The translations under genes were made by a program, and so were the position numbers. The notes under the pieces are model-generated. The model worked only from the letters and a program-made list of their open reading frames with translations, ran no database searches and was not told the origin of the DNA. DNA of 20,206 bases from Eubacterium sp. UBA3782. Its GTDB lineage: Bacteria; Bacillota; Clostridia; Lachnospirales; Lachnospiraceae. The stretch is taken from contig DFFG01000046.1 in NCBI GenBank assembly GCA_002368795.1, positions 1 to 20,206 on the forward strand. Reading direction: 5' to 3'. This document shows, piece by piece, positions 7,145 through 14,633 of this stretch; position 1 is the first letter of the stretch; each line of letters begins with the position of its first letter.

Positions 7145-8799
7145 GTTTTTCCTATCCCACAGCCAAGGACAGGCTGGCCCTCGATCACATCAATCTGGTG
7201 ATCGAGAGAGGTGAGTATGTGGCGCTGTGCGGCAGATCCGGAAGCGGAAAAAGCACGCTTCTGCGGCACCTGAAAACTGTCCTGACGCCCCATGGCGAGC
7301 GGACCGGAGAGATCCTGTTTAACGGGAAGCCGCTCTCGGAAGCGGACAACCGGGAACAGTCCTCAAAGATCGGGTATGTCATGCAGAACCCGGACAGCCA
7401 GATCGTTACCGACAAGGTATGGCATGAGCTGGCCTTCGGTCTGGAGAGCATGGGCTATGACCAGGCGACCATACGCCTCAGGGTAGCAGAGATGGCGAGC
7501 TATTTCGGTATCCAGGGCTGGTTCCACAAAAATGTATCCGATCTTTCCGGCGGTCAGAAGCAGCTGCTGAATCTGGCATCGATCATGGCCATGCAGCCCG
7601 AGGTGCTGATCCTGGATGAGCCCACCAGCCAGCTGGATCCCATCGCGGCTGCAGATTTCCTGAATACGGTCCGCAAGATCAACCGGGAGCTGCGGACGAC
7701 TGTCATCATCACCGAGCACCGGCTGGAGGATATCCTGTATTCAGCCGACAAGGTGGTCGTGATGGAGCACGGCGCGGTAACCGCCTGCGGCACAGCAAGG
7801 GAGATCGGCGACCGGCTGCAGGAGACAGGCAGTGAGATGTTTGCTGCCATGCCGACACCGATGCGCGTATACTACGCCACCGGGATCCCCGGCAGCGGGA
7901 AATGTCCCCTGACTGTGCGGGAGGGCGGCCACTGGCTCTCGGAGATCTTCCAGGACAAAACGCCGGCAGTCACCCGCATAGAGGAGCATGAGCACAGAGA
8001 GCTTTTGCCCCAGAACATCGAGGAGGCAGACTGTGCGGTCGTTGTAAAGGAGGCCTGGTTCCGGTACACCCGGGACGGACTGGACATCCTGCGGGGTGTT
8101 GACATGCTGGTCCCCAAAGGGAGCTTTTACTCCATCGTGGGCGGCAACGGCACAGGCAAATCCACGACCCTGAAGGCCATCTGCAACATTTGCAAAATCT
8201 ATCGCGGCAAGATCACGGTACTTGGAAAACCGCTGAAGAAATATGCATCAGGAGAGCTGTTTGATCACACTCTGGCCATGCTGCCCCAGGATCCCCAGAG
8301 CCTCTTCGTAAAGAAGAGTGTAAGGGAGGAGCTGGAGGAGATGGGAGCGGACAAGGAGACGATCGAAAAGACAGCGGCGCTCTGTGAAATCAGTGAGCTG
8401 CTGGATGCCCATCCCTATGATCTGTCCGGCGGAGAGCAGCAGAGAGCCGCCCTGGCAAAGGTGCTGCTGACCGGGCCGAAGGTTCTGCTTCTGGATGAGC
8501 CCACCAAGGGCATCGACGCCTTCTTTAAGGTGAAATTTGCCGGGATCCTCAAGGAGCTCCAGAAGACAGGCGTGACCATCATCATGGTCTCACATGATGT
8601 GGAATTCTGTGCAAGCTATTCCGATGTCGTAAGCATGATGTTTGACGGCGGGATCGTGACGACGAACACGCCGAACCAGTTCTTCTCCAGGAACAGCTTC
8701 TACACGACGGCGGCAAACCGCATGAGCCGGCATCTGTTCGAAAATGCGGTCAACACGGAGGATGTGATCAAGCTCTGCAGGGAGAATCTGAAGTCATGA
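7117..8799 (+). CDS. Fused ECF ATPase EcfA-A' (two ABC domains in one chain)
   Basis: A 560-residue energy-coupling ATPase with two complete nucleotide-binding domains. Domain 1 has Walker A GRSGSGKST (39-47), signature LSGGQ (143-147) and Walker B VLILDEP (163-169). Domain 2 has Walker A GGNGTGKST (342-350), signature LSGGEQQ (436-442) and Walker B VLLLDEP (456-462). An H-loop is visible in each (ITEHRLED; MVSHDVEF). I chose ATG 7117, preceded by GGAGG at 7105-7109, over an in-frame ATG at 7042 that would place 25 unrelated residues ahead of the ABC fold. EcfA and EcfA' are usually separate genes of about 280 residues, so this is a natural fusion. The stop overlaps the next start as ATGA. 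Confidence 0.96.
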   Translation: MAHFEIKDLSFSYPTAKDRLALDHINLVIERGEYVALCGRSGSGKSTLLRHLKTVLTPHGERTGEILFNGKPLSEADNREQSSKIGYVMQNPDSQIVTDKVWHELAFGLESMGYDQATIRLRVAEMASYFGIQGWFHKNVSDLSGGQKQLLNLASIMAMQPEVLILDEPTSQLDPIAAADFLNTVRKINRELRTTVIITEHRLEDILYSADKVVVMEHGAVTACGTAREIGDRLQETGSEMFAAMPTPMRVYYATGIPGSGKCPLTVREGGHWLSEIFQDKTPAVTRIEEHEHRELLPQNIEEADCAVVVKEAWFRYTRDGLDILRGVDMLVPKGSFYSIVGGNGTGKSTTLKAICNICKIYRGKITVLGKPLKKYASGELFDHTLAMLPQDPQSLFVKKSVREELEEMGADKETIEKTAALCEISELLDAHPYDLSGGEQQRAALAKVLLTGPKVLLLDEPTKGIDAFFKVKFAGILKELQKTGVTIIMVSHDVEFCASYSDVVSMMFDGGIVTTNTPNQFFSRNSFYTTAANRMSRHLFENAVNTEDVIKLCRENLKS

Positions 8800-9509
8800 C
8801 AAAGCTGAATAGAAAAACAAAGCTGACCATGCTGTTTGTGATCCTGACGATCCCGCTTCTGATGCTGGCGGGGGCAAAGCTGGGAAACCGGTACTATTAC
8901 CTGATCAGTATCGTGATCATGGCCCTGTCCATGATTCCCTTCTTCGTCAGCTTCGAGTCCAGAAAGCCCCAGGCCAGGGAACTGGTGGTGCTGGCGGTCA
9001 TGACGGCCATCGCCGTCATCTCCCGGTCGGTATTCATTGCCCTGCCTGCATTTAAGCCAATGACAGCCATCATCATGATCACAGCCATGGCCTTCGGCGC
9101 CCAGGCCGGATTTATGACCGGATGCATGAGTGCCTTCGTCAGTAACTTTGTGTTCGGTCAGGGTCCATGGACCCCGTGGCAGATGTTTGCCTATGGACTT
9201 GCCGGCTTTATCACCGGGCTTCTGGGTGAGACCGGGGTTTTGAAAAAAGAGAAAAAATGGCCCGTCGTGATCTACGGCGGCCTGCTGGTCCTGCTGGTGG
9301 TCGGTCCGTTCCTGGACATCTGTACGCTGTTTTTGACAGCGGCTATGCCTACCAGCACCTCCGCCAGCGCCGTGCTGCTTTCCGGCCTGCCTTATAATGC
9401 CGTACATGCCACGGCGACAGTGGTGGTCCTTGCCCTGCTCTATGGCCCGATCATGGAGAAGCTGGACCGCATTAAAGTGAAATACGGCATGATGGAGGAC
9501 ATCCAGTGA
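8796..9509 (+). CDS. cbrT: ECF transporter S component, CbrT-like (probable cobalamin)
   Basis: A 237-residue hydrophobic protein with about six membrane helices, the size and layout of an ECF substrate-binding S subunit. The central stretch FKPMTAIIMITAMAFG followed by FVFGQGPWTPWQMFAYGLAG matches my recollection of the CbrT/CblT group of cobalamin S components. The riboswitch upstream and the transcobalamin-like partners point to the same ligand. QueT-type S components (queuosine precursors) are related and are the main alternative, but the context argues against them. It overlaps the ATPase stop by 4 bases (ATGA) and the following EcfT start by 4 bases (GTGA), so stoichiometry is probably set by translational coupling. 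Confidence 0.8.
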   Translation: MTKLNRKTKLTMLFVILTIPLLMLAGAKLGNRYYYLISIVIMALSMIPFFVSFESRKPQARELVVLAVMTAIAVISRSVFIALPAFKPMTAIIMITAMAFGAQAGFMTGCMSAFVSNFVFGQGPWTPWQMFAYGLAGFITGLLGETGVLKKEKKWPVVIYGGLLVLLVVGPFLDICTLFLTAAMPTSTSASAVLLSGLPYNAVHATATVVVLALLYGPIMEKLDRIKVKYGMMEDIQ

Positions 9510-10399
9510 GATTTGACAGCTATCATCCGGCGATAAACCTGATCTATTTTATTGTCACGATCGGCTGCACCATCTGGTTCCGTCATCCTGTCTATGCGCT
9601 GATCTCCTATGTCTGCGCATTCCTGTATTCGGTAAAGATCAGCGGCCTGAAGGCGCTGATCTTCAACATCGTTCTGGTGCCGCTGGCGGGAGCCTATGCG
9701 CTCTGGTATGCCTTCTACAATCACTTTGGCATAACTGCTCTCCGGCAGAACTTTATCGGGAACCAGATCACGCTGGAGGCGCTCGCCTATGGAGCCGTGC
9801 AGGGCATCGTGATCGCGGCATGCCTTATGTGGATCGGCTGCCTGTTTGTCCTGTTTACCACAGATAAGATCGTTTATCTGCTTGGACGGGTATCCCCGAC
9901 CCTGTCCCTGTTTGTCTCCATCCTCCTGCGGATGATCCCCAGGGTAAGGCAGTATGGCAGACGCATCAATATCGCCCAGCGGGGAATCGGAAGAGGAACG
10001 GGCGATGGAAACATACTTCGAAGGCTGATCAACACGATCCGCCTGCTCTCCATCCTGATCACATGGTTTCTGGAGAGCCTGGTGGAGAGCGCAGCCTCGA
10101 TGAAAAGCAGAGGATATGGGCTGAAGGGAAGAACAGCCTTCTCCATCTACCGGTTTGACAACAGAGACCGGTCGCTGGTGATCGCTTTCTTTACCTGCAT
10201 TGCCTTTATTCTGGGAGCTGTACTTCTGGATCAGACCCAGATCAGATATGCGCCGCGGATCATCATGCATCCGGTAACGCTTCTGTCTGTGGTGTTTTAC
10301 ATCGCCTATGCAGTATTTCTGCTGCTGCCGCTGATCCTCCAGACAGCAGGAGAGATACACTTTGCAAGACTGATCGAAAGGGGGGAAGCGGCAGCATAG
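9506..10399 (+). CDS. ecfT: ECF transporter transmembrane component EcfT (second, divergent copy)
   Basis: A 297-residue membrane protein. It starts at GTG 9506, overlapping the S-component stop, with GGAGG at 9494-9498 inside the upstream gene. The hydrophobic segments have the EcfT spacing. Both coupling motifs are present: INIAQRGIGRG and SAASMKSRGYGLKG. Its first coupling motif keeps the canonical Q-R-G, unlike the first EcfT of the operon. The two proteins share only motif-level similarity by eye, so they are not a recent duplication. Two EcfT genes with one fused ATPase suggests either an EcfT heterodimer or pair working with one ATPase dimer, or two alternative complexes. Confidence 0.9.
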   Translation: MRFDSYHPAINLIYFIVTIGCTIWFRHPVYALISYVCAFLYSVKISGLKALIFNIVLVPLAGAYALWYAFYNHFGITALRQNFIGNQITLEALAYGAVQGIVIAACLMWIGCLFVLFTTDKIVYLLGRVSPTLSLFVSILLRMIPRVRQYGRRINIAQRGIGRGTGDGNILRRLINTIRLLSILITWFLESLVESAASMKSRGYGLKGRTAFSIYRFDNRDRSLVIAFFTCIAFILGAVLLDQTQIRYAPRIIMHPVTLLSVVFYIAYAVFLLLPLILQTAGEIHFARLIERGEAAA

Positions 10400-10520
10400 A
10401 AACGACACACAGCAAGAAACCAGTTGGTATGGGAGAGGAGCAGCATCTGCCGGCAAAGATAGCTGGAAGAGGCAGCCCTGGTATCCCGCAGTTATTTCAA
10501 GATGACGAGGTAACAGACAC

Positions 10521-13500
10521 ATGAGAAAAAAACTGTTAACGATGATCCTGGTCGCAACGATGACCCTCGGCCTGATGCCGTCGGCAGCCTTTGCGGCTGA
10601 GGATGTTTCAACCCCTTCAGAGGATGAACTACTTGTTTTAGATTCCAGTGAGAGTGGAGACCCTGGGCAGGAGCCCACAGAGGAAACAGAGCCGGCTGAT
10701 CCGATTTCTGTTAATATGACCATTTACAATGAGGGCGCACCGGTACTTATGCAACAGAACATCGAGGTAGAAGATGCGGACAGCGATGGAAGCATTACCT
10801 ACGATGAAGCCCTTCAGGCGGCTCACTCTCTGTATTGCCCGGATGGATTTGAAATTAGTGACGGAGGCTGGGTCACTAAACTGTGGAATGTGGAAAACAG
10901 TGGATATCTCTTCCGTCAGAATGATATCATGTTTTCCTCTCTGGTAAATGAAACAGAAATCGCAGATGGAGATGAACTGATTGCTGCAGTGATGCAGGAT
11001 ACCACCTACTGGTCAGATCATTATGTTTATTTTACAGATAAGAATGTATCTGTAGCTGCCGGTGAAACAATTAGTCTGACATTGCAGGCAGACAAAGGAA
11101 TGGATGCATCGTCAGCGCTGCCGGCAGGTGTAAAGGTCGGCGTTCTGGAGAATGGTACATTTACAGAATATGCTGTAGCAGATGCAGAAGGAAAGGTTGA
11201 ACTGAACTTTGATGAAGCAGGAACCTATGTCCTTGCTGCGCAGGGAACGATTTCAGATGAAGTCATCACAGATTATACGACAGAGGAGACAATGACCTAC
11301 GATTGTCCGATCTTCTCTGGTTTCTGTACAGTCACAGTTACACCGCCAGAACCGGCTGATCCGATTTCTGTTAATATGACAATTTACAATGGCGGCGTAT
11401 CGGTGCTTATGCAGCAGGACATTGAGGTAGAAGATGCGGACAGCGATGGAAGCATTACCTATGATGAAGCCCTTCAGACAGCTCACGATCTGTATTGCCC
11501 GGGTGGATTTGAAATTAGTGACGGAGGCTGGGTCACTAAACTATGGAATGTGGAAAACAGTGGGTATCTTTTCCGTCAGAATGATATCATGTTCTCCTCT
11601 CTGGTAAATGAAACAAAAATCGCTGAGGGAGATGAACTGATTGCTGCAGTTATGCAGGATACCACCTACTGGTCAGATCATTATGTTTATTTTACAGATA
11701 AGAATGTATCTGTAGCTGCCGGTGAAACAATTAGTCTGACATTGCAGGCAGACAAAGGAATGGATGCATCGTCAGCGTTGACAGCAGGTGTAAAGGTTGG
11801 CGTTCTGGAGAATGGTTCATTTACAGAATATGCCGCAGCAGATGAAACAGGGAAGGTAGAACTGAGTTTTGCAGAAGGCGGAACATATGTCCTTACTGCT
11901 CAGGGAACAATCTCAGATGAGGTCATGGATTATTCGACCATGGAAACCATGACCTATGATTGCCCAATTTTTGCGGGCTTCTGTGTGGTAAAAGTCATTG
12001 ATCCGATCCTGCCATATGATGGGGATGAGGTTATTTTTGTAAAAGACGATCTTGTGACCCCATTTGGTATGCTGAGACCTCAGGAAGGATCAACTTATAC
12101 TACCAAAGGCGACAATCTTGTAATCCATATTGTCCCGAAGAATAAGACAGTATACAATGCATTCCATTGGGGAACCATCTTGGATGATCCGTTGACGTCG
12201 GATGTGGTATTCGATGAGAATGGATTAATTGATATTACTTTGCCAAAAGATCACTGTGGTTTTGCCTATGCAATTGCTCCAATCAAGGTGAAAGACGGGA
12301 CAACTGCTGCAGACCAGTACTATCTGGCAATTCCCGGGCTGGATAAGTTCCCTGCAGATTATTCGGCAGTTGATGAAGCAAAGGCAGAGGCGGAAGCTCT
12401 GGATGCATCCCTTTACACGGAAAAGAGCTATACTGCTGTAACCGATGCCGTTAATGCAATTGTTGAAGGAAAGACAGCTGCAGAGCAGGATGAAGTTGAT
12501 GCAATGGCAGCAGTCATCAATGCGGCAATTGATAATCTTGTCTATATCTATAGCGGGGATGAACTGTATTTCGTAGGAGATGATCTGGAAACTCCGTTCG
12601 GCATGCTGAGACCCCAGGAGGGATCTGCATGGGCTCTCAATGGAGATAATATAGAAATCCATGTTATTCCAAAGAATAAGGTTACATATGGATGGCTTCA
12701 TTTTGGAGCTTACACGGACAGTGAGCTGACAAAGGATGTAACCTTCTATGAGGACGGCTCATTTGATCTTGTGCTTTCAAAAGCAGAATATTGTGGAACT
12801 GCCCATCCCATAGCTCCGGTTAAGAGAGAAAATGGAGCAACTTCCTCAAAGCAGTATTATCTGGCGATTCCGACTGAGGATCATTTCTCTGCCATGGCAG
12901 ATTATACTGCCGTTAATGCAGCAAAGGAAAAAGCTGCAGCTGTTGACACTACGCCTTATACACCAGACAGCGTCAAAGCACTCAACAAAGCAGTCGCTGC
13001 TGCCTATATTGGCAGAACAGCAGATCAGCAGGCCGAGGTAGATGCCCTGGCCCAGGCAATCGAAGATGCGATCAACGCACTGGTTCCCAGAAAAGAGATT
13101 GCTGAGGATATCACTTTAGAGGCTGTATCTTATGTATATGACGGCACAGAGAAGACACCAGCAGTCACCGTGAAAGACGGTGAGACCATCCTGGCCGAAG
13201 GAACCGATTACACGGTCGAGTATGCTGACAACGCGGAAGTAGGCACTGCAGCAGTAACCGTTACACTGATCGGAAACTACATCGGTACAAAGACAACCAC
13301 CTTCAAGATCGTACCTGCCAGAGCAGTTATCTCCGCAGTTGCCAATGTAACCGGCGGCGTTAAGCTGACCTGGAAGGAAGCTGCAGGCGCAGGTGGATAC
13401 GAGGTATACCGCAGGAACGGCACGACTGCCGCATGGACTAAGGTTACGACCATTGCTGAGGGCACCACAGTGACCTATACGGATACCAAGGCCTCCGCCA

Positions 13501-14147
13501 GCAACATGATGTACACCTACCGGATCCGTGCATTCAAGACGGTCGATGAAGCGGATTATTACGGAGCATACTCTGTGATGAAGTTCGCGACCCGCATGGC
13601 AGCGCCGAAGACCACTCCGCTGCAGGCAGGATTCAAGGTGACATGGAATAAGGTCACCGGCGCTGACGGATACAAGGTCTACCGCAAGGCAGCAGGCGGA
13701 AGCTGGTCCGTGATCACGACGATCAAGAAGGGCACTACCGTTACCTACAGTGACACGAAGGCTACAGTAAACGGCAAGCTGTATTATTACCTTATCCGGC
13801 CTTACAAGACCATCAGCGGAAAGAATTATGACGCCCTGAATTCTTCTGCCAGGAAGTATTACTACCTGACCCGTCCGGCAGTTCCCACGGCAAGCAATAC
13901 TGCCGCAAGGACAATGACTGTGACATGGAAGAAGAACGCAAAGGCATCCGGTTATCAGGTGAAGTATGTGACAGGCAGCACCACTAAGACGGTCACCATC
14001 ACAAAGAACAGTACGCTGAAGAGGGTGATCAAGAGCCTGGCCAAGGGCAAGACCTATAAGGTCTATATCCGAAGCTACAAGAAGGTCAGCGGTGTAAATT
14101 ACTACAGCGCATGGAGCAAGGCAAAGAGCGTGAAGATCACGAAGTAA
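10521..14147 (+). CDS. Large secreted protein with duplicated DUF4430-like/EF-hand modules
   Basis: A 1208-residue exported protein with a signal peptide (1-25, cleavage near AFA|AE). ATG 10521 follows GAGGT. Two tandem modules (about 58-277 and 278-495) are almost identical. Each opens with a DUF4430-like pattern carrying DADSDGSITYDE (residues 85-96 and 305-316), a complete EF-hand/dockerin-type Ca loop. Next come two copies of a FGMLRPQEGS...YYLAIP beta module (501-611 and 679-790), each followed by a FIVAR-like helical segment. An Ig/MBG-like domain (861-934) and three fibronectin-III-like domains ending in a Lys/Tyr-rich tail follow. There is no LPXTG motif or C-terminal membrane helix; the basic tail may hold it to the wall. 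As the last gene of the ECF operon it is a candidate corrinoid-binding surface protein (inference). The module region is visibly richer in A+T than the C-terminal third. Confidence 0.85.
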   Translation: MRKKLLTMILVATMTLGLMPSAAFAAEDVSTPSEDELLVLDSSESGDPGQEPTEETEPADPISVNMTIYNEGAPVLMQQNIEVEDADSDGSITYDEALQAAHSLYCPDGFEISDGGWVTKLWNVENSGYLFRQNDIMFSSLVNETEIADGDELIAAVMQDTTYWSDHYVYFTDKNVSVAAGETISLTLQADKGMDASSALPAGVKVGVLENGTFTEYAVADAEGKVELNFDEAGTYVLAAQGTISDEVITDYTTEETMTYDCPIFSGFCTVTVTPPEPADPISVNMTIYNGGVSVLMQQDIEVEDADSDGSITYDEALQTAHDLYCPGGFEISDGGWVTKLWNVENSGYLFRQNDIMFSSLVNETKIAEGDELIAAVMQDTTYWSDHYVYFTDKNVSVAAGETISLTLQADKGMDASSALTAGVKVGVLENGSFTEYAAADETGKVELSFAEGGTYVLTAQGTISDEVMDYSTMETMTYDCPIFAGFCVVKVIDPILPYDGDEVIFVKDDLVTPFGMLRPQEGSTYTTKGDNLVIHIVPKNKTVYNAFHWGTILDDPLTSDVVFDENGLIDITLPKDHCGFAYAIAPIKVKDGTTAADQYYLAIPGLDKFPADYSAVDEAKAEAEALDASLYTEKSYTAVTDAVNAIVEGKTAAEQDEVDAMAAVINAAIDNLVYIYSGDELYFVGDDLETPFGMLRPQEGSAWALNGDNIEIHVIPKNKVTYGWLHFGAYTDSELTKDVTFYEDGSFDLVLSKAEYCGTAHPIAPVKRENGATSSKQYYLAIPTEDHFSAMADYTAVNAAKEKAAAVDTTPYTPDSVKALNKAVAAAYIGRTADQQAEVDALAQAIEDAINALVPRKEIAEDITLEAVSYVYDGTEKTPAVTVKDGETILAEGTDYTVEYADNAEVGTAAVTVTLIGNYIGTKTTTFKIVPARAVISAVANVTGGVKLTWKEAAGAGGYEVYRRNGTTAAWTKVTTIAEGTTVTYTDTKASASNMMYTYRIRAFKTVDEADYYGAYSVMKFATRMAAPKTTPLQAGFKVTWNKVTGADGYKVYRKAAGGSWSVITTIKKGTTVTYSDTKATVNGKLYYYLIRPYKTISGKNYDALNSSARKYYYLTRPAVPTASNTAARTMTVTWKKNAKASGYQVKYVTGSTTKTVTITKNSTLKRVIKSLAKGKTYKVYIRSYKKVSGVNYYSAWSKAKSVKITK
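10692..12003 (+). repeat. Tandem 660-bp duplication inside the gene
   Basis: CCGGCTGATCCGATTTCTG begins copy 1 at 10692 and recurs at 11352, a period of 660 bases (220 codons). Copy 2 runs to about 12003. Long stretches are identical in DNA, for example from about 11005 to 11118 in copy 1 against about 11665 to 11778 in copy 2. Synonymous sites are unchanged there, so the duplication is recent or maintained by gene conversion. The ends of the copies differ more. Confidence 0.9.
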
Positions 14148-14241
14148 GGATCTTTACAGTCAGGCTGCTTCAGAACAGTTACTGATCAGAGGAGTCCAGG
14201 CAGCACAGGCTGTCAGGAGACATCTGCATGATCAGAAAACG

Positions 14242-14268
14242 GGCAGGAGGGGAGACCCTCCTGCCTTT
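14242..14268 (+). terminator. Intrinsic terminator of the ECF/cobalamin operon
   Basis: GGCAGGAGGG (14242-14251) pairs perfectly with CCCTCCTGCC (14256-14265) across a GAGA loop, followed by TTTC. A run of T also lies at 14278-14284. It sits about 95 bases after the last stop of unit 1. The 14148-14241 spacer holds nothing else I can name. Confidence 0.85.
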
Positions 14269-14316
14269 CGCATACAGTTTTTTTCTTATAAATAACAGAA
14301 TATCGACAGGTTAAAA

Positions 14317-14345
14317 TTGTATTTGCCCGAAGGGAATGGTATTAT
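14317..14345 (+). promoter_or_regulatory. Promoter of the second cobalamin-regulated unit
   Basis: TTGTAT (14317-14322) and TATTAT (14340-14345) are spaced 17 bases apart. TG one base before the -10 makes it an extended -10. It stands directly upstream of riboswitch 2. Confidence 0.65.
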
Positions 14346-14349
14346 GAAT

Positions 14350-14548
14350 ACGATTTGGTTTTCAGTTCCCGCTCTTCGGGATCAAAAAGGAATCAGGTGC
14401 AAATCCTGAGCGATCCGGTCACTGTAACCGGTCAGAGAAGGTGGTATGGAAGGCCTCGGATAGTTTCCGCAGGCGAATTCCTTTTCGTCTCTGATCGGAA
14501 GTCAGGAACTTGCTGAAAACCGGGGCATGGCTTCCGATGAAAGCTTAT
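14350..14548 (+). promoter_or_regulatory. Cobalamin riboswitch 2
   Basis: It shows the core AAGGAATCAGGTGCAAATCC, the CCGGTCACTGTAACCGG junction and a degenerate B12 box (AGTCAGGAACTTGCTG, 14500-14515). The 15-base P13-like element GCTTCCGATGAAAGC (14530-14544) is identical to that of riboswitch 1. The B12 box departs from consensus more than the first copy, which may change affinity. It controls two secreted proteins, placing them in the same B12 regulon as the ECF operon. Confidence 0.92.
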
Positions 14549-14554
14549 TGTCCA

Positions 14555-14617
14555 GCCTGCAGGGCAGAATGCCTGCAGGCAGGAGAAGGCTGTTTTCGTT
14601 GGAAAACAGCTATTTTT
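14555..14617 (+). terminator. Expression platform of riboswitch 2: hairpin plus intrinsic terminator
   Basis: There are two adjacent hairpins. GCCTGCAGG (14555-14563) pairs with CCTGCAGGC (14572-14580). GCTGTTTTC (14589-14597) pairs with GAAAACAGC (14602-14610) across a GTTG loop and is followed by TATTTTT. CAGCCT (14553-14558) is complementary to AGGCTG (14587-14592), so a long-range antiterminator could replace both. The terminator ends only about 16 bases before the start codon, just ahead of the ribosome site. The hairpins are seen; the switching scheme is inferred. Confidence 0.85.
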
Positions 14618-14633
14618 GATTCTGGAGGTATTC

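Noticed and set aside
10429..10524. 31-codon ORF whose stop overlaps the start of the 1208-residue gene (ATGA)
   Set aside because: The overlap is suggestive, but no purine-rich ribosome site precedes its ATG and the peptide has no recognisable feature.
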